A DNA stretch of 64,000 bases from Limnothrix sp. CACIAM 69d (GTDB lineage: Bacteria > Cyanobacteriota > Cyanobacteriia > CACIAM-69d), in the NCBI GenBank assembly GCA_001913845.2, contig MKGP02000076.1, positions 1-64,000 on the forward strand, given 5' to 3'. The translations under genes were made by a program, and so were the position numbers. A model generated the notes under the pieces. It was given only the letters and a program-made list of their open reading frames with translations. It was not told the origin of the DNA and did not search any database. Of the stretch, positions 8,185 through 17,727 are shown piece by piece. The stretch's first letter is position 1. Every line of letters starts with the position of its first letter.

Positions 8185-9644
8185 TTAGCCGTCAGCATCT
8201 TCGGACTCTTCAAACCGGACATAGATCGCTTCGATCGAGTGCTGCATTCGCCGGATCATTTTGGGAGAGCGCGATCGCTGCCAGAAAAACCAGCCGCAAC
8301 CCAAACCTAGGTAAAGCAGAAAGAGTTTAGGAAATGTATCGTAAGGCGCTTCCGGTACGGGAAACCAAGCACTGCCAGGAATTCCGACCATGCCCAAGAT
8401 TGGCAACACCATGAAACCCGCGCCCAGCAGACCAATGATTCCATCGATGGGTTTAGTTTGCCAATTCGATAGAGATAAACCGGTGCGGCGATCGACACCA
8501 AAATGTAGGTCACCAAAAATCCATAGGTACACATCGTGCCCAAATAAGCCATGGATTCAAAAGCTTTGAGACCAAAAATGGTCATTGAAGCAGGCACTAA
8601 AAAGAGCAGAACGGAGATAAAAGAGACAGCAATATGGGGCGTGCTATTGGTGTCGTGGGCTTCACCAAAAGCTGAGTGAAAAAGACCATGCCGTGCCATG
8701 GTGAAAAAGATGCGAGCAGCAGGATTAATGCTGCCTAAAACACAAGCGAAAAAGCTAGCCAACGCACAAATCCCGATCGCTTGGCCCAGGAATCCAACAC
8801 CAGCCCAGGTGGCTAAGAAACTGAGAGGCTCTTCATGACCTGCCAAATTTCCTCCGGCATGATTGAACCCGACCACGCCGATATAGGCCATAACCAAGAA
8901 AAACAACCCCGAAAGCACTGTGCTGCCTAGGACAGCCTTGGGAATACTTGATAGGGGTTTTTGCGCCTCATCCCCAAGAGTCGTAGCACTTTCAAACCCA
9001 GAAAAACCAAAAACCACTAACACTAACCCCATGGCAACACCGCTGGGCGTTGCACCGGCTAAGGTCAACTGTTGGGGATCAAGGGCAAAGCCAGTTTTAG
9101 CCCAAACAATTCCTCCCAGGATCAAAATAAACAGGACAGAAATGCCTTCCAAAATCAGCAATGTTCTGGCTGATAATTCAATATCTCGGTAGGCAGCATA
9201 CCAAGCAACCACGGTTCCTAATGCAAGCAGGGTGAGTACGTGGGTGTGAATGCCCAAACTGCCTAAAAAGATTTGACCAAAATTAGCAAATCCACAAAGA
9301 ACGGCCATCCCCGTGAGCAAATAGCCCAGCAGGAGACCCCAACCACAGATGACACCGGCTGTGGGGCCAAGGCCTTTGGAAATGTAGGTGTAGAGTGATC
9401 CAGGGGAAGCGGAGCGGCGAGCAAATTGATTGATGTTGATGCTGACAAAAATCAGCCCGATCGTTCCCAACAAAAAGCTAAGACAAGTGCCATTCCCCGC
9501 CAGGGCAAAGACTAATCCTAAGTTGGCGGCAGGGGTTGTGATCGGAGCAATTACCGCGATGGATTGGCCAAGAACTTCACCAAAGGGTAAACATTCTGCC
9601 TTGAGACCGTGAACACTACGGTTCACTGCAAGTTCTGTAGTCAT
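8185..9644 (-). pseudogene. APC-family amino acid/polyamine permease, frameshifted
   Basis: A permease of the amino acid-polyamine-organocation family with about twelve hydrophobic helices. The N-terminal motif GEVLGQSIAVIAPITTPAA and the mid-protein FGFSGFESATTLGDEAQ are typical. The frame that starts at 9644 (MTTELAV; alternative start 9656) stays permease-like to VYLYRIGKL near 8455 and then turns to nonsense. The expected C-terminal helices (IIGLLGAGFMVLPILGMVG, then KLFLLYLGLG) continue in another minus-strand frame to 8185. A single missing base near 8448-8462 would explain it. Restored, the protein would be about 485 residues, normal for the family. It may be a true pseudogene or a sequencing error. 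It diverges from the LysR gene, a common regulator-target layout. Confidence 0.8.
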
Positions 9645-10021
9645 GCGATCCCTCAATGAGACCAGAATACTGAGTGATGAACTGATCTGAAGCCTGAAAG
9701 TTATCTGAAGTAAAAGGGATAACTCTCTATGATTGGTGACTAGGCATTCATGACCCGTTCAGTCTGTGAATTCTGTTGCTGTTCGTGTTGCATACCGATG
9801 TTGCTTTGACAAGTGTTTTGGAGCACATCGATCAAATTAACTACAGATTAAGGAGTTGGCTGAGTTTAAGCAAATACTGTTTTTTCTCAAAACCATCAAT
9901 AAAATTGATGAAAACCTCAACAAGCTCGAAATTTTGGTTGTTAGGAGCCAAAAATTCTCGCGATGAACGGAAATTTTGAAAATAGATCGAGATTTTAATT
10001 GAAATTTTTAAGTTTGGTGAA
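9645..10021. promoter_or_regulatory. Divergent promoter region with dyad 9928-9957
   Basis: This lies between the divergent permease and LysR genes. GAAATTTTGG (9928-9937) and CCAAAAATTC (9948-9957) form a dyad with one mismatch and a 10-bp spacer. LysR-type regulators usually bind interrupted AT-rich dyads upstream of their own gene. The dyad centre is about 80 bp before the lysR start. Binding is inference. Confidence 0.4.
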
Positions 10022-10945
10022 ATGTCTGGAATAACTCTTGATCGGTTGCAAATTTTCTTGGCGGTTGCGGAATATTTACACTTCACGCGAGCCGCAGAGT
10101 CCCTTTATCTAACGCAGCCTGCGGTGAGTGCTGCAATTCAGTCTTTAGAAGACAGTTATGGTTTGCGTCTGTTTCATCGCATTGGACGGCGCGTGGAACT
10201 GACGGATGCTGGGCGGTTGTTACAAGCGGAAGCCAGGGATATTCTCGATCGGGTGGCTTTAACAGAACGAGGCTTGCGCGAACTCAATGAAATGCAGCGA
10301 GGGGAATTGCATTTGGGGTCTAGCCTAACGATCGGGAATTATTGGCTACCGCGCAAAATTGGAGAATTTAAGCGTCGTCATCCGGGCATTGTGGTGAATT
10401 GCACCCTCGCTAATACTGAGGAAATTTGCACAGGAACGGCGACGGGCGCGTTTGATTTGGGATTAATTGAAGGAGAGGTGTTGCCCTCAACCCAACGGCA
10501 TTTAGAAAAGGCAATTGTTGGGGGCGATCGCCTAGTGATTGTGGTGGGCCCTTCGCACCCTTGGTTTGAGCTGCCATTTGTGGAAACCCATCAGTTGGCA
10601 GAAACGGCTTGGTTAATGCGCGAACCCGGATCAGGCACTCAACAGCGGTTTGAGGAAGCATTATTGAGTTGGCAGGTGGATCCTTCAATCTTGCCGATCG
10701 CCCTGGTGTTAACCACCGGAGAAATGGTGAAAGTTCTGGTGGAGGAAGGCGTGGGAGCGGCAGCCATTTCAGAACTGATCGTTGAAAAAGAGTTGCAGCT
10801 TCGGACAATGCGCGCGGTTCCGATCATTGATCCCGAGCAGTCATCGGTTTTGGAAATTCGCCGCCCCTTTTTGAAGTTGCGCCATCGACAGCGCTTTCAG
10901 ACCAAAATCTCTCGGGTTTTTGAGCAATTACTAGTCAGTTATTAG
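10022..10945 (+). CDS. LysR-type transcriptional regulator
   Basis: A 307-residue regulator. The N-terminal winged helix-turn-helix (about 6-65, with FTRAAESLYLTQPAVSAAIQ) is followed by a linker helix and a periplasmic-binding-like co-inducer domain (about 93-300). The effector-domain opening (LTIGNYWLPRKIGEF) and DLGLIEGEV resemble the CysL/YeiE group, whose members respond to sulfur or sulfite status. This is a family-level impression, not proof. It is divergent from the APC permease and CadD-like genes and lies in a block with cysA, TauE/SafE and an SLC13 permease, so a role in controlling anion or sulfur transport is plausible. Confidence 0.85.
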   Translation: MSGITLDRLQIFLAVAEYLHFTRAAESLYLTQPAVSAAIQSLEDSYGLRLFHRIGRRVELTDAGRLLQAEARDILDRVALTERGLRELNEMQRGELHLGSSLTIGNYWLPRKIGEFKRRHPGIVVNCTLANTEEICTGTATGAFDLGLIEGEVLPSTQRHLEKAIVGGDRLVIVVGPSHPWFELPFVETHQLAETAWLMREPGSGTQQRFEEALLSWQVDPSILPIALVLTTGEMVKVLVEEGVGAAAISELIVEKELQLRTMRAVPIIDPEQSSVLEIRRPFLKLRHRQRFQTKISRVFEQLLVSY

Positions 10946-11132
10946 TTAGGAATAGACCATTGATCAGCCAATGATGTGTCACTGCTGAGCCAGTCGTGCG
11001 CCAATGATGGGCGAGACCCGTTGGGCAATTTCTGAGTAAAGTACGGTTTTTTGATCGGAATATAGTATTTTAGGTCAAAAGCAACTGCAAAACGTCATTT
11101 GCAACTGCGCTAAACCTGGAATTGCTAACTCA

Positions 11133-12089
11133 ATGAGCGCTGTCAATCCCCAACTTCGCCCCCTAGAACTTAAAGAATTGTCCCAGGAATCTTCTGTGGT
11201 GCCTCTCCATAGCCAAGCTCAGTACCCCACGACCTTGGCCCTCAGCGACATACAGCTTCCAAGCAGTCAGCCAAGACGGTATTTTGACCCGATCGCCCTC
11301 CATAGCCTTGCTCAATCGATTGCCCAATATGGGATTTTGGAGCCGCTGTTAGTTCGTCCCCTTGATGAGCGGCGCTATGAATTAGTGGCTGGTGAGCGGC
11401 GATATCGCGCGGCCCAAAAGGTTGGCTTATCACAAGTACCCGTAATTATTCGGGCCCTGAGCGATCGAGAAGCCCTGCGAATCGCCCTTTTGGAGAATTT
11501 GCAGCGCGAGGATCTCAACCCGATCGAGGAAACCGAAAGTATTTTAAAATTGTTGTCCCTGGAGCTTCAACAGCCTGCTGAGTCGATTATTTTGCTGTTG
11601 CACCGCTTGCGAAATCAAGCCAAGGGCAAAAAAACTCATAACGTTATGGGTAACGCAGAACGAGAGGCGATTCGCACTATTTTCCAGTCGATCGGAACCA
11701 TGACTTGGGAGTCCTTTGCCAGCAATCGGCTGCCCCTGCTGAAGCTGCCAGAAGCTATCCTCAATGCGTTGCGCCAAGGTCAGTTGTCCTACACCAAAGC
11801 TTTGGCCATTTCCAGAGTTCGGCAACCCAATCAGCAAAATCATCTACTACAGGAAGCAATTTCACGAGATTTATCACTCTCCGAAATTCGTAAACAGGTG
11901 GCCAGCTTCAACACTCCTGAAGCGACTCCCAACTTACCCAGTTCTCTGCGAGATCGTTGGAGTTATACCTATCGTCGGTTGCAACAGTCGGGAGTTTTGA
12001 ATGATCCCCTAAAACGGCAAAGGGTAGAATCCTTGATGGCTGAATTAATCACCATTGCGGAGTTAGATGAATCTCAAGAGATTGAGTGA
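11133..12089 (+). CDS. ParB/Spo0J-family protein (orphan)
   Basis: A 318-residue ParB-like protein. The N-terminal nuclease/CTPase-like domain has the conserved run SQPRRYFDP, QYGILEPLLVRP, YELVAGERRYRAA and NLQREDLNPIEE (about residues 45-140). A central helix-turn-helix region (about 195-245) and a short C-terminal tail follow. ParB proteins bind parS sites and work with the ATPase ParA in chromosome or plasmid segregation. No parA lies next to it, so it may be the chromosomal ParB, or a former plasmid gene. A perfect 11-bp inverted repeat begins 7 bp after its stop. Confidence 0.85.
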   Translation: MSAVNPQLRPLELKELSQESSVVPLHSQAQYPTTLALSDIQLPSSQPRRYFDPIALHSLAQSIAQYGILEPLLVRPLDERRYELVAGERRYRAAQKVGLSQVPVIIRALSDREALRIALLENLQREDLNPIEETESILKLLSLELQQPAESIILLLHRLRNQAKGKKTHNVMGNAEREAIRTIFQSIGTMTWESFASNRLPLLKLPEAILNALRQGQLSYTKALAISRVRQPNQQNHLLQEAISRDLSLSEIRKQVASFNTPEATPNLPSSLRDRWSYTYRRLQQSGVLNDPLKRQRVESLMAELITIAELDESQEIE

Positions 12090-12095
12090 TAGTTT

Positions 12096-12138
12096 ACCGA
12101 CAAACCATTCTTTTGTCCATAAACTACGGTTTGTCGGT
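12096..12138. repeat. Perfect 11-bp inverted repeat after the ParB gene
   Basis: ACCGACAAACC (12096-12106) and GGTTTGTCGGT (12128-12138) are exact complements separated by 21 bp. It could be the 3' hairpin of the ParB transcript (no T-run follows) or a protein-binding site. Confidence 0.65.
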
Positions 12139-12376
12139 CGATTTAGTCAAGATTAATGAATGAACTATCTAAAGCCCTGCTTAAGGTGCTTTGATCTGAT
12201 CTCTGAATAATTTTCTGGGTGCAGTTAGGTGCTCTACTCAATGATTAGGTGCTTGAAAAAAAATCTGCCTTGTAATGATCATGGAATTTTAAGTTGTTGT
12301 TCTCAAGAACCATAGAAATTTCATGACAATTAAATCTCTTCGCTTCTAGCGGTTTTTCTTAAAACCGTAGCTAACC

Positions 12377-14158
12377 ATGTCTATTGCGCTTACTCTTGGT
12401 GTTTTGGCGATCACTTTCTTTCTATTCATTGTGGAATGGTTGCCTGTTGATATCACAGCAATTGGAATTGCTGTTTTGCTAATTCTTCTAGGACTCATTA
12501 CCCCCGAAGAGGGAATTGCTGGATTTAGTAACTCAGCAACGATCACGGTTATGGCAATGTTTGTGCTGAGTGCCGCGATCGAGCGTACCGGTGCGATTCA
12601 AGTGGTCAGTGAATTTCTGCAACAAAAAGGCGGCAAAAATCCAACTCGCCAAATTTTTGTACTGGGATCAATTGTGGGGCCGATCACGGCATTTCTGAAT
12701 AACACAGCCGTGGTGGCGGTGTTTATTCCAATTGTGGAAAATTGGTGCCGAAAACAGAATATTTCTACCTCGAAGCTATTAATTCCGCTGTCCTATGCCA
12801 CGGTGCTTGGTGGCACGATTACAGTCATTGGTACTTCAACTAATGTGGTGGCCAGTGGACTTTCTAAGCAACTGGGTTATGGAGAATTTGGCCTGTTTGA
12901 GTTTGCACCCATGGGCCTCATTGTCTTTGTAATTGGCCTGTGCTACTTGGCACTGGCGGCCCCCAATCTGCTGCCCGATCGACGAAAGCCCGGTGAAATT
13001 TCAACCGTTGAAAACTATGGGCTACGTGACTATTTCAGCGAAATCATTGTGACCCATCAGTCCTCTTTGATTGGGAAATCGCTGCCAGCCAGTGACTTTC
13101 ATCATCGATATGATCTTGATGTTTTGGAAGTGATTCGTGATGGCATTACCTATAGACCGACAAGCCATGACTGGTTGCTAATGGCAGGGGATATCTTACT
13201 GGTTCGCTGCAACCGCGATCGCCTGCTGACCCTGAAGGATGAACGGGGGCTAGAAATCCTACCCGATGCCAAATTTTCCCTGGAATCCAATGAGCGATCG
13301 ATTGCGGAAGCCTTAATTATTTCAAACTCTAGTCTCATCGGTTCCAGCTTACAAGAACTGCGATTTCGGCAACGATATAACTCCACGGTTTTAGCCATTC
13401 GTCGTGGCCAAGATTGCTTGTGCGAACGGTTGCGGGATGTTCGTTTGCGATTTGGTGATGTTCTATTGGTGCAAGGGCCGCATGACAGTTTACGCGGTCT
13501 GCAATCCAGCCCTGAATTATTAGTCGTGGAACCGCGAGAACTGGAACCCTTAAAGCGAGACAAGGCTGGTTTGGCCCTGACGATCGCCCTAGGAACCGTG
13601 CTGGCTGCTGCCACGGAAACAGTTCCCATTTTGGTTAGCGCTCTGGCCGGTGTTGTCTTGGTAATTGCCACGGGAATTTTGCGGCCCCGAGAAATTTACC
13701 GAGTTATTCGCTGGGATATTATCTTTCTCCTGGCGGGCCTGATGCCCCTAGGAACCGCTATGGAAAAATCAGGAGCTACCGACTGGTTAGCATCACAATT
13801 AACGCAAGTGGGAGGACATCTTTCGGGCTTTTGGCTGTTAGTTTTGTTCTATGGTGTGACAACCCTATTGACTGAAGCCCTGTCGAATAATGCGGCGGTT
13901 TTATTGATGCTGCCCATTGCAGTGAAGGTGGCAGAAACCCTTGAATTCTATACTTTACCGTTCATGCTGGTGGTGATGTTTGCGGCTTCAAATAGCTACC
14001 TAACCCCGATCGGCTACCAAACCAATACAATGGTTTATGGGCCAGGAGGCTATAAATTTCTAGATTTCACCAGGGTGGGAATTCCGTTGAACTTAATTCT
14101 GACCTTCCTTGTGCCGCTGATGTCAATTTGGTTTTATGGCCTAAACTTAAGTCATTAA
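12377..14158 (+). CDS. SLC13/DASS-family anion permease with RCK_C domains
   Basis: A 593-residue sodium-coupled anion permease. Two transmembrane blocks (about 1-195 and 395-593) flank a soluble insert of two TrkA-C/RCK_C-like domains (about 205-285 and 300-375; each begins with an IGxSL motif and ends in GDxLLV). Re-entrant hairpin motifs FLNNTAVVAVF and EALSNNAAVLLM, each followed by an S/T-rich stretch (TVIGTSTNVV; SNSYLTPIGYQTN), define the SLC13 fold. Close cyanobacterial and algal relatives are often called sulfate permeases (SAC1/SLT-like), though the substrate cannot be read from sequence. Position between cysA/TauE and prohibitin supports an anion transport block. Confidence 0.88.
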   Translation: MSIALTLGVLAITFFLFIVEWLPVDITAIGIAVLLILLGLITPEEGIAGFSNSATITVMAMFVLSAAIERTGAIQVVSEFLQQKGGKNPTRQIFVLGSIVGPITAFLNNTAVVAVFIPIVENWCRKQNISTSKLLIPLSYATVLGGTITVIGTSTNVVASGLSKQLGYGEFGLFEFAPMGLIVFVIGLCYLALAAPNLLPDRRKPGEISTVENYGLRDYFSEIIVTHQSSLIGKSLPASDFHHRYDLDVLEVIRDGITYRPTSHDWLLMAGDILLVRCNRDRLLTLKDERGLEILPDAKFSLESNERSIAEALIISNSSLIGSSLQELRFRQRYNSTVLAIRRGQDCLCERLRDVRLRFGDVLLVQGPHDSLRGLQSSPELLVVEPRELEPLKRDKAGLALTIALGTVLAAATETVPILVSALAGVVLVIATGILRPREIYRVIRWDIIFLLAGLMPLGTAMEKSGATDWLASQLTQVGGHLSGFWLLVLFYGVTTLLTEALSNNAAVLLMLPIAVKVAETLEFYTLPFMLVVMFAASNSYLTPIGYQTNTMVYGPGGYKFLDFTRVGIPLNLILTFLVPLMSIWFYGLNLSH

Positions 14159-14226
14159 AAAATGACCTTGATTCTTGCTGAAACAACGACTTTGGCTAAA
14201 TTGCCATCAAGCAAGGCCAAGTTATT

Positions 14227-14802
14227 GTGCTTCTCTACCGCAATCATTTGATCACAACTATGGAATCCATGACTTCCCAACCCTCATCCACCCATCCGTT
14301 GCCCATTGACGAATCCCTTGAAACAGCTATGAATACAGCAGACGCGACCAACAGGGCAACCAATCAAGATGCCCAATCGGTTGCTCAGCTCCAGCAAGAA
14401 ATCGAAGCGGTAGAATCCCAAATGTTGGGATTCAAACTCTTGAAAAAATTGAAGGGTGGGCTGCTGGTTGTTGTGGGCTATTTGCTCTCGCCACTGTGCT
14501 GGTGGAATGATTTAATTTTTAATCTGCCGATCGCCTACGCTTTTGGTGCGCTCTGCAACTGGTTAATTCCGCACAGCTTTTTCGGAGGAGCAATTGTGGG
14601 CTATTGGCTCTCGAATGTAGTGGGAATTCTGATGATGCAATTTGGGGCGACGGAAATGGTTCAAAAGGAGGATCAAAATCGAAGTTTCCGAAAAACTCTG
14701 GTCACAGGATTGCTGTCCTCTACGGCCTATACAATTTTGGTGGTGGCTTTGGTGCAGTTTGGAATCCTAACCTTGCCGGATGGTTTGAGCTTTCAAGAGT
14801 AG
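14227..14802 (+). CDS. Conserved membrane protein of unknown function
   Basis: A protein of up to 191 residues. The first 60 residues are polar and Ser/Thr/Gln-rich, a short helical segment follows, then three or four hydrophobic segments (near LLVVVGYLLSPLCWW, NLPIAYAFGALCNWLIP, AIVGYWLSNVVGILMM and STAYTILVVALVQFGIL). I do not recognise a named family. The start is unsure: ATG 14260 (MESMTSQP) would drop 11 residues. It lies 68 bp after the SLC13 permease on the same strand and may be its partner. Confidence 0.7.
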   Translation: MLLYRNHLITTMESMTSQPSSTHPLPIDESLETAMNTADATNRATNQDAQSVAQLQQEIEAVESQMLGFKLLKKLKGGLLVVVGYLLSPLCWWNDLIFNLPIAYAFGALCNWLIPHSFFGGAIVGYWLSNVVGILMMQFGATEMVQKEDQNRSFRKTLVTGLLSSTAYTILVVALVQFGILTLPDGLSFQE

Positions 14803-14813
14803 TAATCCATTTC

Positions 14814-15650
14814 TCAGCGATTCGTGGCGGAATTTGCGGTCTTGGGCGGAGATTCTAGGTTAAATAGCTTTAATCCTTCGCTACCAATGATGGTCGGTAA
14901 TTGACCATTCCACCGCTCGATCGCCTGACGTTGAATTAACTCTGGGGTCAGGTGTTCTTTGAGAAGTCGTTGCGCTTCGGCTTCACCCCTGGCCCAGTTA
15001 ACCCTTGCTTCGGCTTCTCGGGCGGCTTTCAGGGTCAAAAATTCTGCTCGCTTGGCTTCCTGTTCCGCAATTTGCTTGGCTTCAACGGCTTCGCTGAACC
15101 GATCGGAAAAATTGACATGAACCAGCGAAATATCATCAACAAAAATATGATATCCCCGTAGTCGATTGCTCAGCAGTTGGTCTACGGCTCCTTTCACTTC
15201 TTCCCGGCGAGTGATAATTTCTTCCGCCGTGTATTTAGCCATAACGGCTTTTAAAACTTCCTCAACGGCGGGATCAATGGCTCGATCGACCACAGCCAAT
15301 TCATCGCCCAATTCTTGAAAGGCTAAGTTCACTTCATCAGGAATAAGATGCCAATTCAAGACCACATCGGTTTCAATTTCTTGTAAATCTTTAGAGGAAG
15401 CTTCGGCTGAAATTTCGCGCTTTTGAACACGAACGGTTAATTTTTTAACGGCTTCTGCGATCGGGATGATCGGATGTAGACCTTCATTGAAAATTTGAGG
15501 TTGCACTTGACCAAAACGGAGCACCACGCCTCGCTCCCCGGCTGAGATAATGACTAATGGTTGTAAGATAATTAGGGTTAACAAAATAGCTGCTAACGGT
15601 CGAATAATTTTTAATTGAAAAATATGCTTTAGAGAACTAATGAAAATCAT
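14814..15650 (-). CDS. Prohibitin/SPFH-family membrane protein
   Basis: A 278-residue SPFH (band 7) protein. One N-terminal membrane anchor (about 15-35) is followed by the prohibitin domain opening SAGERGVVLRFGQVQPQ and the conserved LNWHLIPDEV. A long alanine/glutamate-rich helix (about 195-245, with AKRAEFLTLKAAREAEA) suits ring oligomerisation. Prohibitins form large membrane rings, in cyanobacteria thought to sit in thylakoid or plasma membrane microdomains and to influence proteases. It ends 12 bp from the convergent membrane protein gene, so both 3' ends are tightly packed. Confidence 0.9.
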   Translation of the reverse strand: MIFISSLKHIFQLKIIRPLAAILLTLIILQPLVIISAGERGVVLRFGQVQPQIFNEGLHPIIPIAEAVKKLTVRVQKREISAEASSKDLQEIETDVVLNWHLIPDEVNLAFQELGDELAVVDRAIDPAVEEVLKAVMAKYTAEEIITRREEVKGAVDQLLSNRLRGYHIFVDDISLVHVNFSDRFSEAVEAKQIAEQEAKRAEFLTLKAAREAEARVNWARGEAEAQRLLKEHLTPELIQRQAIERWNGQLPTIIGSEGLKLFNLESPPKTANSATNR

Positions 15651-15760
15651 TAATTGTGACTAAGATCGTGATTTGTCTGAGGTCTTTTTTATTTTAACCC
15701 TGATCTTGGAAGTTCCTGAATTTGAAAATCTATCTGAGTAACGACTTGCTTACCTAAGGG

Positions 15761-17491
15761 CTAAATACCATGGCTTTTACCAATGACCCAATGGCGACGG
15801 AAAAAACGTGCCAAACTCGATTCATCGAGGGGTAAATAAATCGGTCGCCCATGGGGACAGGTGCGAGGACTCTGGGTGCGTTGCCATCGATCGAGCAAAT
15901 CTTGCATTTCCACCAGCGTCAGGGGCGTGCCGTTGCGGATGGCGGTGCGGCAGGCGACGGCCACTTGGGCCGCTTCCAGGTTGTTGCTGTGGGCTAGCTC
16001 TCCCAAGGCGGCGGCCAAGTCAGAGCGATCGAGTAGGGGATCCGGGGCACTGCGCACAATCCAGCAGCGATCGCCAAAGGGTTCAATTTCAATGCCCAAG
16101 CTCACCAGCCCTTCCCGTTCCGCCTCGCTCAGTTCATTCAGGACGATCGGTTGTGTTAGGGCGGAAATTTGCCAACGATCGCGCAAATATTCAAACAAAA
16201 CCCGCTCATGGGCAATGTGCTGCTCCACCAGCCAGAGACCGCCGGGATGCTCCGCCACAATGTAGGTGTTGTGAACTTGGGCGATCGCCCGCAGTTGTCC
16301 TCCCAAGGGATCGTCAAGGGGTTCGGGCGATCGGGGCTGCCCCAGGGCTTGGGGATCATCGGGCGACGCGTTGGGATCAGCAGCAGTGCGCACACGATAG
16401 GTCGATCGCCCTTCGGCGGCCCGAATGAGCTTGGCCGTTCGCCCGATCGCGTAGGTATTCGTTTGGGGTTCGTCGATCGCCTCGCGAAAGGAAAGGGCCT
16501 GTTGGAGCGCCGCCTGTACCTGGGCTTGCCAATGGTCGATCGACTGGAGATAAAGCTTGTGTTTGTCGGGGGTGCGGTTCCAGTCAATGCATTGGGGCGG
16601 CAACTGGAGATGCACCAGGGCGATCGGGTGGCGGCCGCGCGGCAGGGTGCGCCCCAAAGTTGCAAAAATCGTAGTTTCCAGTTCCGGCACTTCCGCCATT
16701 CGCCCGTTCACCGCAATCCGCACCCAGTCAGGGCGGGCCCGATGGACGCGATCGGGCAGACCCAAGGTGACGGTGATTTGGGCGGCTCCTTCCTGGTCGG
16801 CGGGCAAGGGAGCAATCCACTGCACCTCCCGTAAATCTCCCGATCGCACCGGTTTCAAGATTTGGGGCAACAGGTGACGAGCCGAATCCCCCGGTGACAG
16901 GGCAAACCAGAGCCGATCGTTGCGATAGACCGTCCAGGCCATGGCGGGATGGCAAAGGGCTGCTTGTTGAATCACCTGCTGAATCGATCGCAACTGTTGA
17001 GCCAAAGACGGCAAACTATCCCGCCGCGACGGCCAAGCCTCAAACAAATCCTCCACCAAAACAATGGTTCCCGGCGCGATCGGGGCCGCTTCACAGCTCA
17101 CAGCCTGGCCCGTGGCATCATACACCGCTCGCCAACCCTCCCCGCCAACCGGCCGGCTGCTGAGGCTCAGGCGGCTCAGTTGGGCCAAGCTGTGCAGTGC
17201 TTCTCCCCGAAATCCCAGGCTGCGGATGTTGAACAAATCGGGACGATCATGAATTTTGCTGGTGCTGTGGGGAGCGGCAGCCCGCAATAGATCCGCTCGG
17301 CCCATGCCGCAGCCGTTGTCCGTGAGCCGAATTTGGCCCCGATCGAGCCAGAGGGACAGGGCCAGCCGCGTGGCTCCCGCATCGATCGCGTTGTCCACCA
17401 ACTCGCGCACCACCGCCGCCGGAGAGTCAATCACCTCCCCCGCCGCAATTAAATTCACCACCTCGATCGGCAGCGGTTGAATAGACTCCAT
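15761..17491 (-). CDS. mutL: DNA mismatch repair protein MutL
   Basis: A 576-residue mismatch-repair ATPase. The N-terminal GHKL ATPase has VVRELVDNAIDAGATR, the DNGCGM motif and FRGEALHSLAQLS. The transducer domain ends near residue 330 and a variable linker follows. The C-terminal dimerisation domain carries EQHIAHERVLFE, matching the MutL endonuclease motif DQHA-x2-E-x4-E except for D to E and A to I. ACRTAIRNG and CPHGRP, other metal-site motifs of nicking MutLs, are also present, so this is likely a nicking MutL that needs no MutH. It starts at ATG 17491; transcription is single-gene as far as visible. Confidence 0.95.
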   Translation of the reverse strand: MESIQPLPIEVVNLIAAGEVIDSPAAVVRELVDNAIDAGATRLALSLWLDRGQIRLTDNGCGMGRADLLRAAAPHSTSKIHDRPDLFNIRSLGFRGEALHSLAQLSRLSLSSRPVGGEGWRAVYDATGQAVSCEAAPIAPGTIVLVEDLFEAWPSRRDSLPSLAQQLRSIQQVIQQAALCHPAMAWTVYRNDRLWFALSPGDSARHLLPQILKPVRSGDLREVQWIAPLPADQEGAAQITVTLGLPDRVHRARPDWVRIAVNGRMAEVPELETTIFATLGRTLPRGRHPIALVHLQLPPQCIDWNRTPDKHKLYLQSIDHWQAQVQAALQQALSFREAIDEPQTNTYAIGRTAKLIRAAEGRSTYRVRTAADPNASPDDPQALGQPRSPEPLDDPLGGQLRAIAQVHNTYIVAEHPGGLWLVEQHIAHERVLFEYLRDRWQISALTQPIVLNELSEAEREGLVSLGIEIEPFGDRCWIVRSAPDPLLDRSDLAAALGELAHSNNLEAAQVAVACRTAIRNGTPLTLVEMQDLLDRWQRTQSPRTCPHGRPIYLPLDESSLARFFRRHWVIGKSHGI

Positions 17492-17584
17492 CCTTGCCTC
17501 AGTTGCCAGACGGCGGCGATGGTTCCTCTCGGAATCGAGGGACTGTGAAAAATGGGTTGAAAGCTAAAGCACTAGTGGTTGTGT

Positions 17585-17727
17585 GGGCAAGGGGCTGAGG
17601 GCCTGTCGTCAAATCGCCTGAAACCCTGATTCTGCCGCTAGCGGATCGTGGGGGGCAAGGGGCTTAGGGCCTGTCGTCAAATCGCCTGAAACCCTGATGC
17701 TGCCGCTAGTGGATCGTGGGGGGCAAG
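17585..17727. repeat. 68-bp tandem repeat, two copies plus partial
   Basis: The motif GGGCAAGGGGCT recurs at 17585, 17653 and 17721, exactly 68 bp apart. The two full units share the stretches GGGCCTGTCGTCAAATCGCC and CTGCCGCTAG and differ at a few bases. The third start merges into a palindromic MITE-like element. The repeat seems to have grown by duplication of the element's inner half and a flank. Confidence 0.85.

Noticed and set aside
16169-16834. 221-codon open frame opposite mutL
   Set aside because: Antisense shadow in GC-rich coding sequence without family features.
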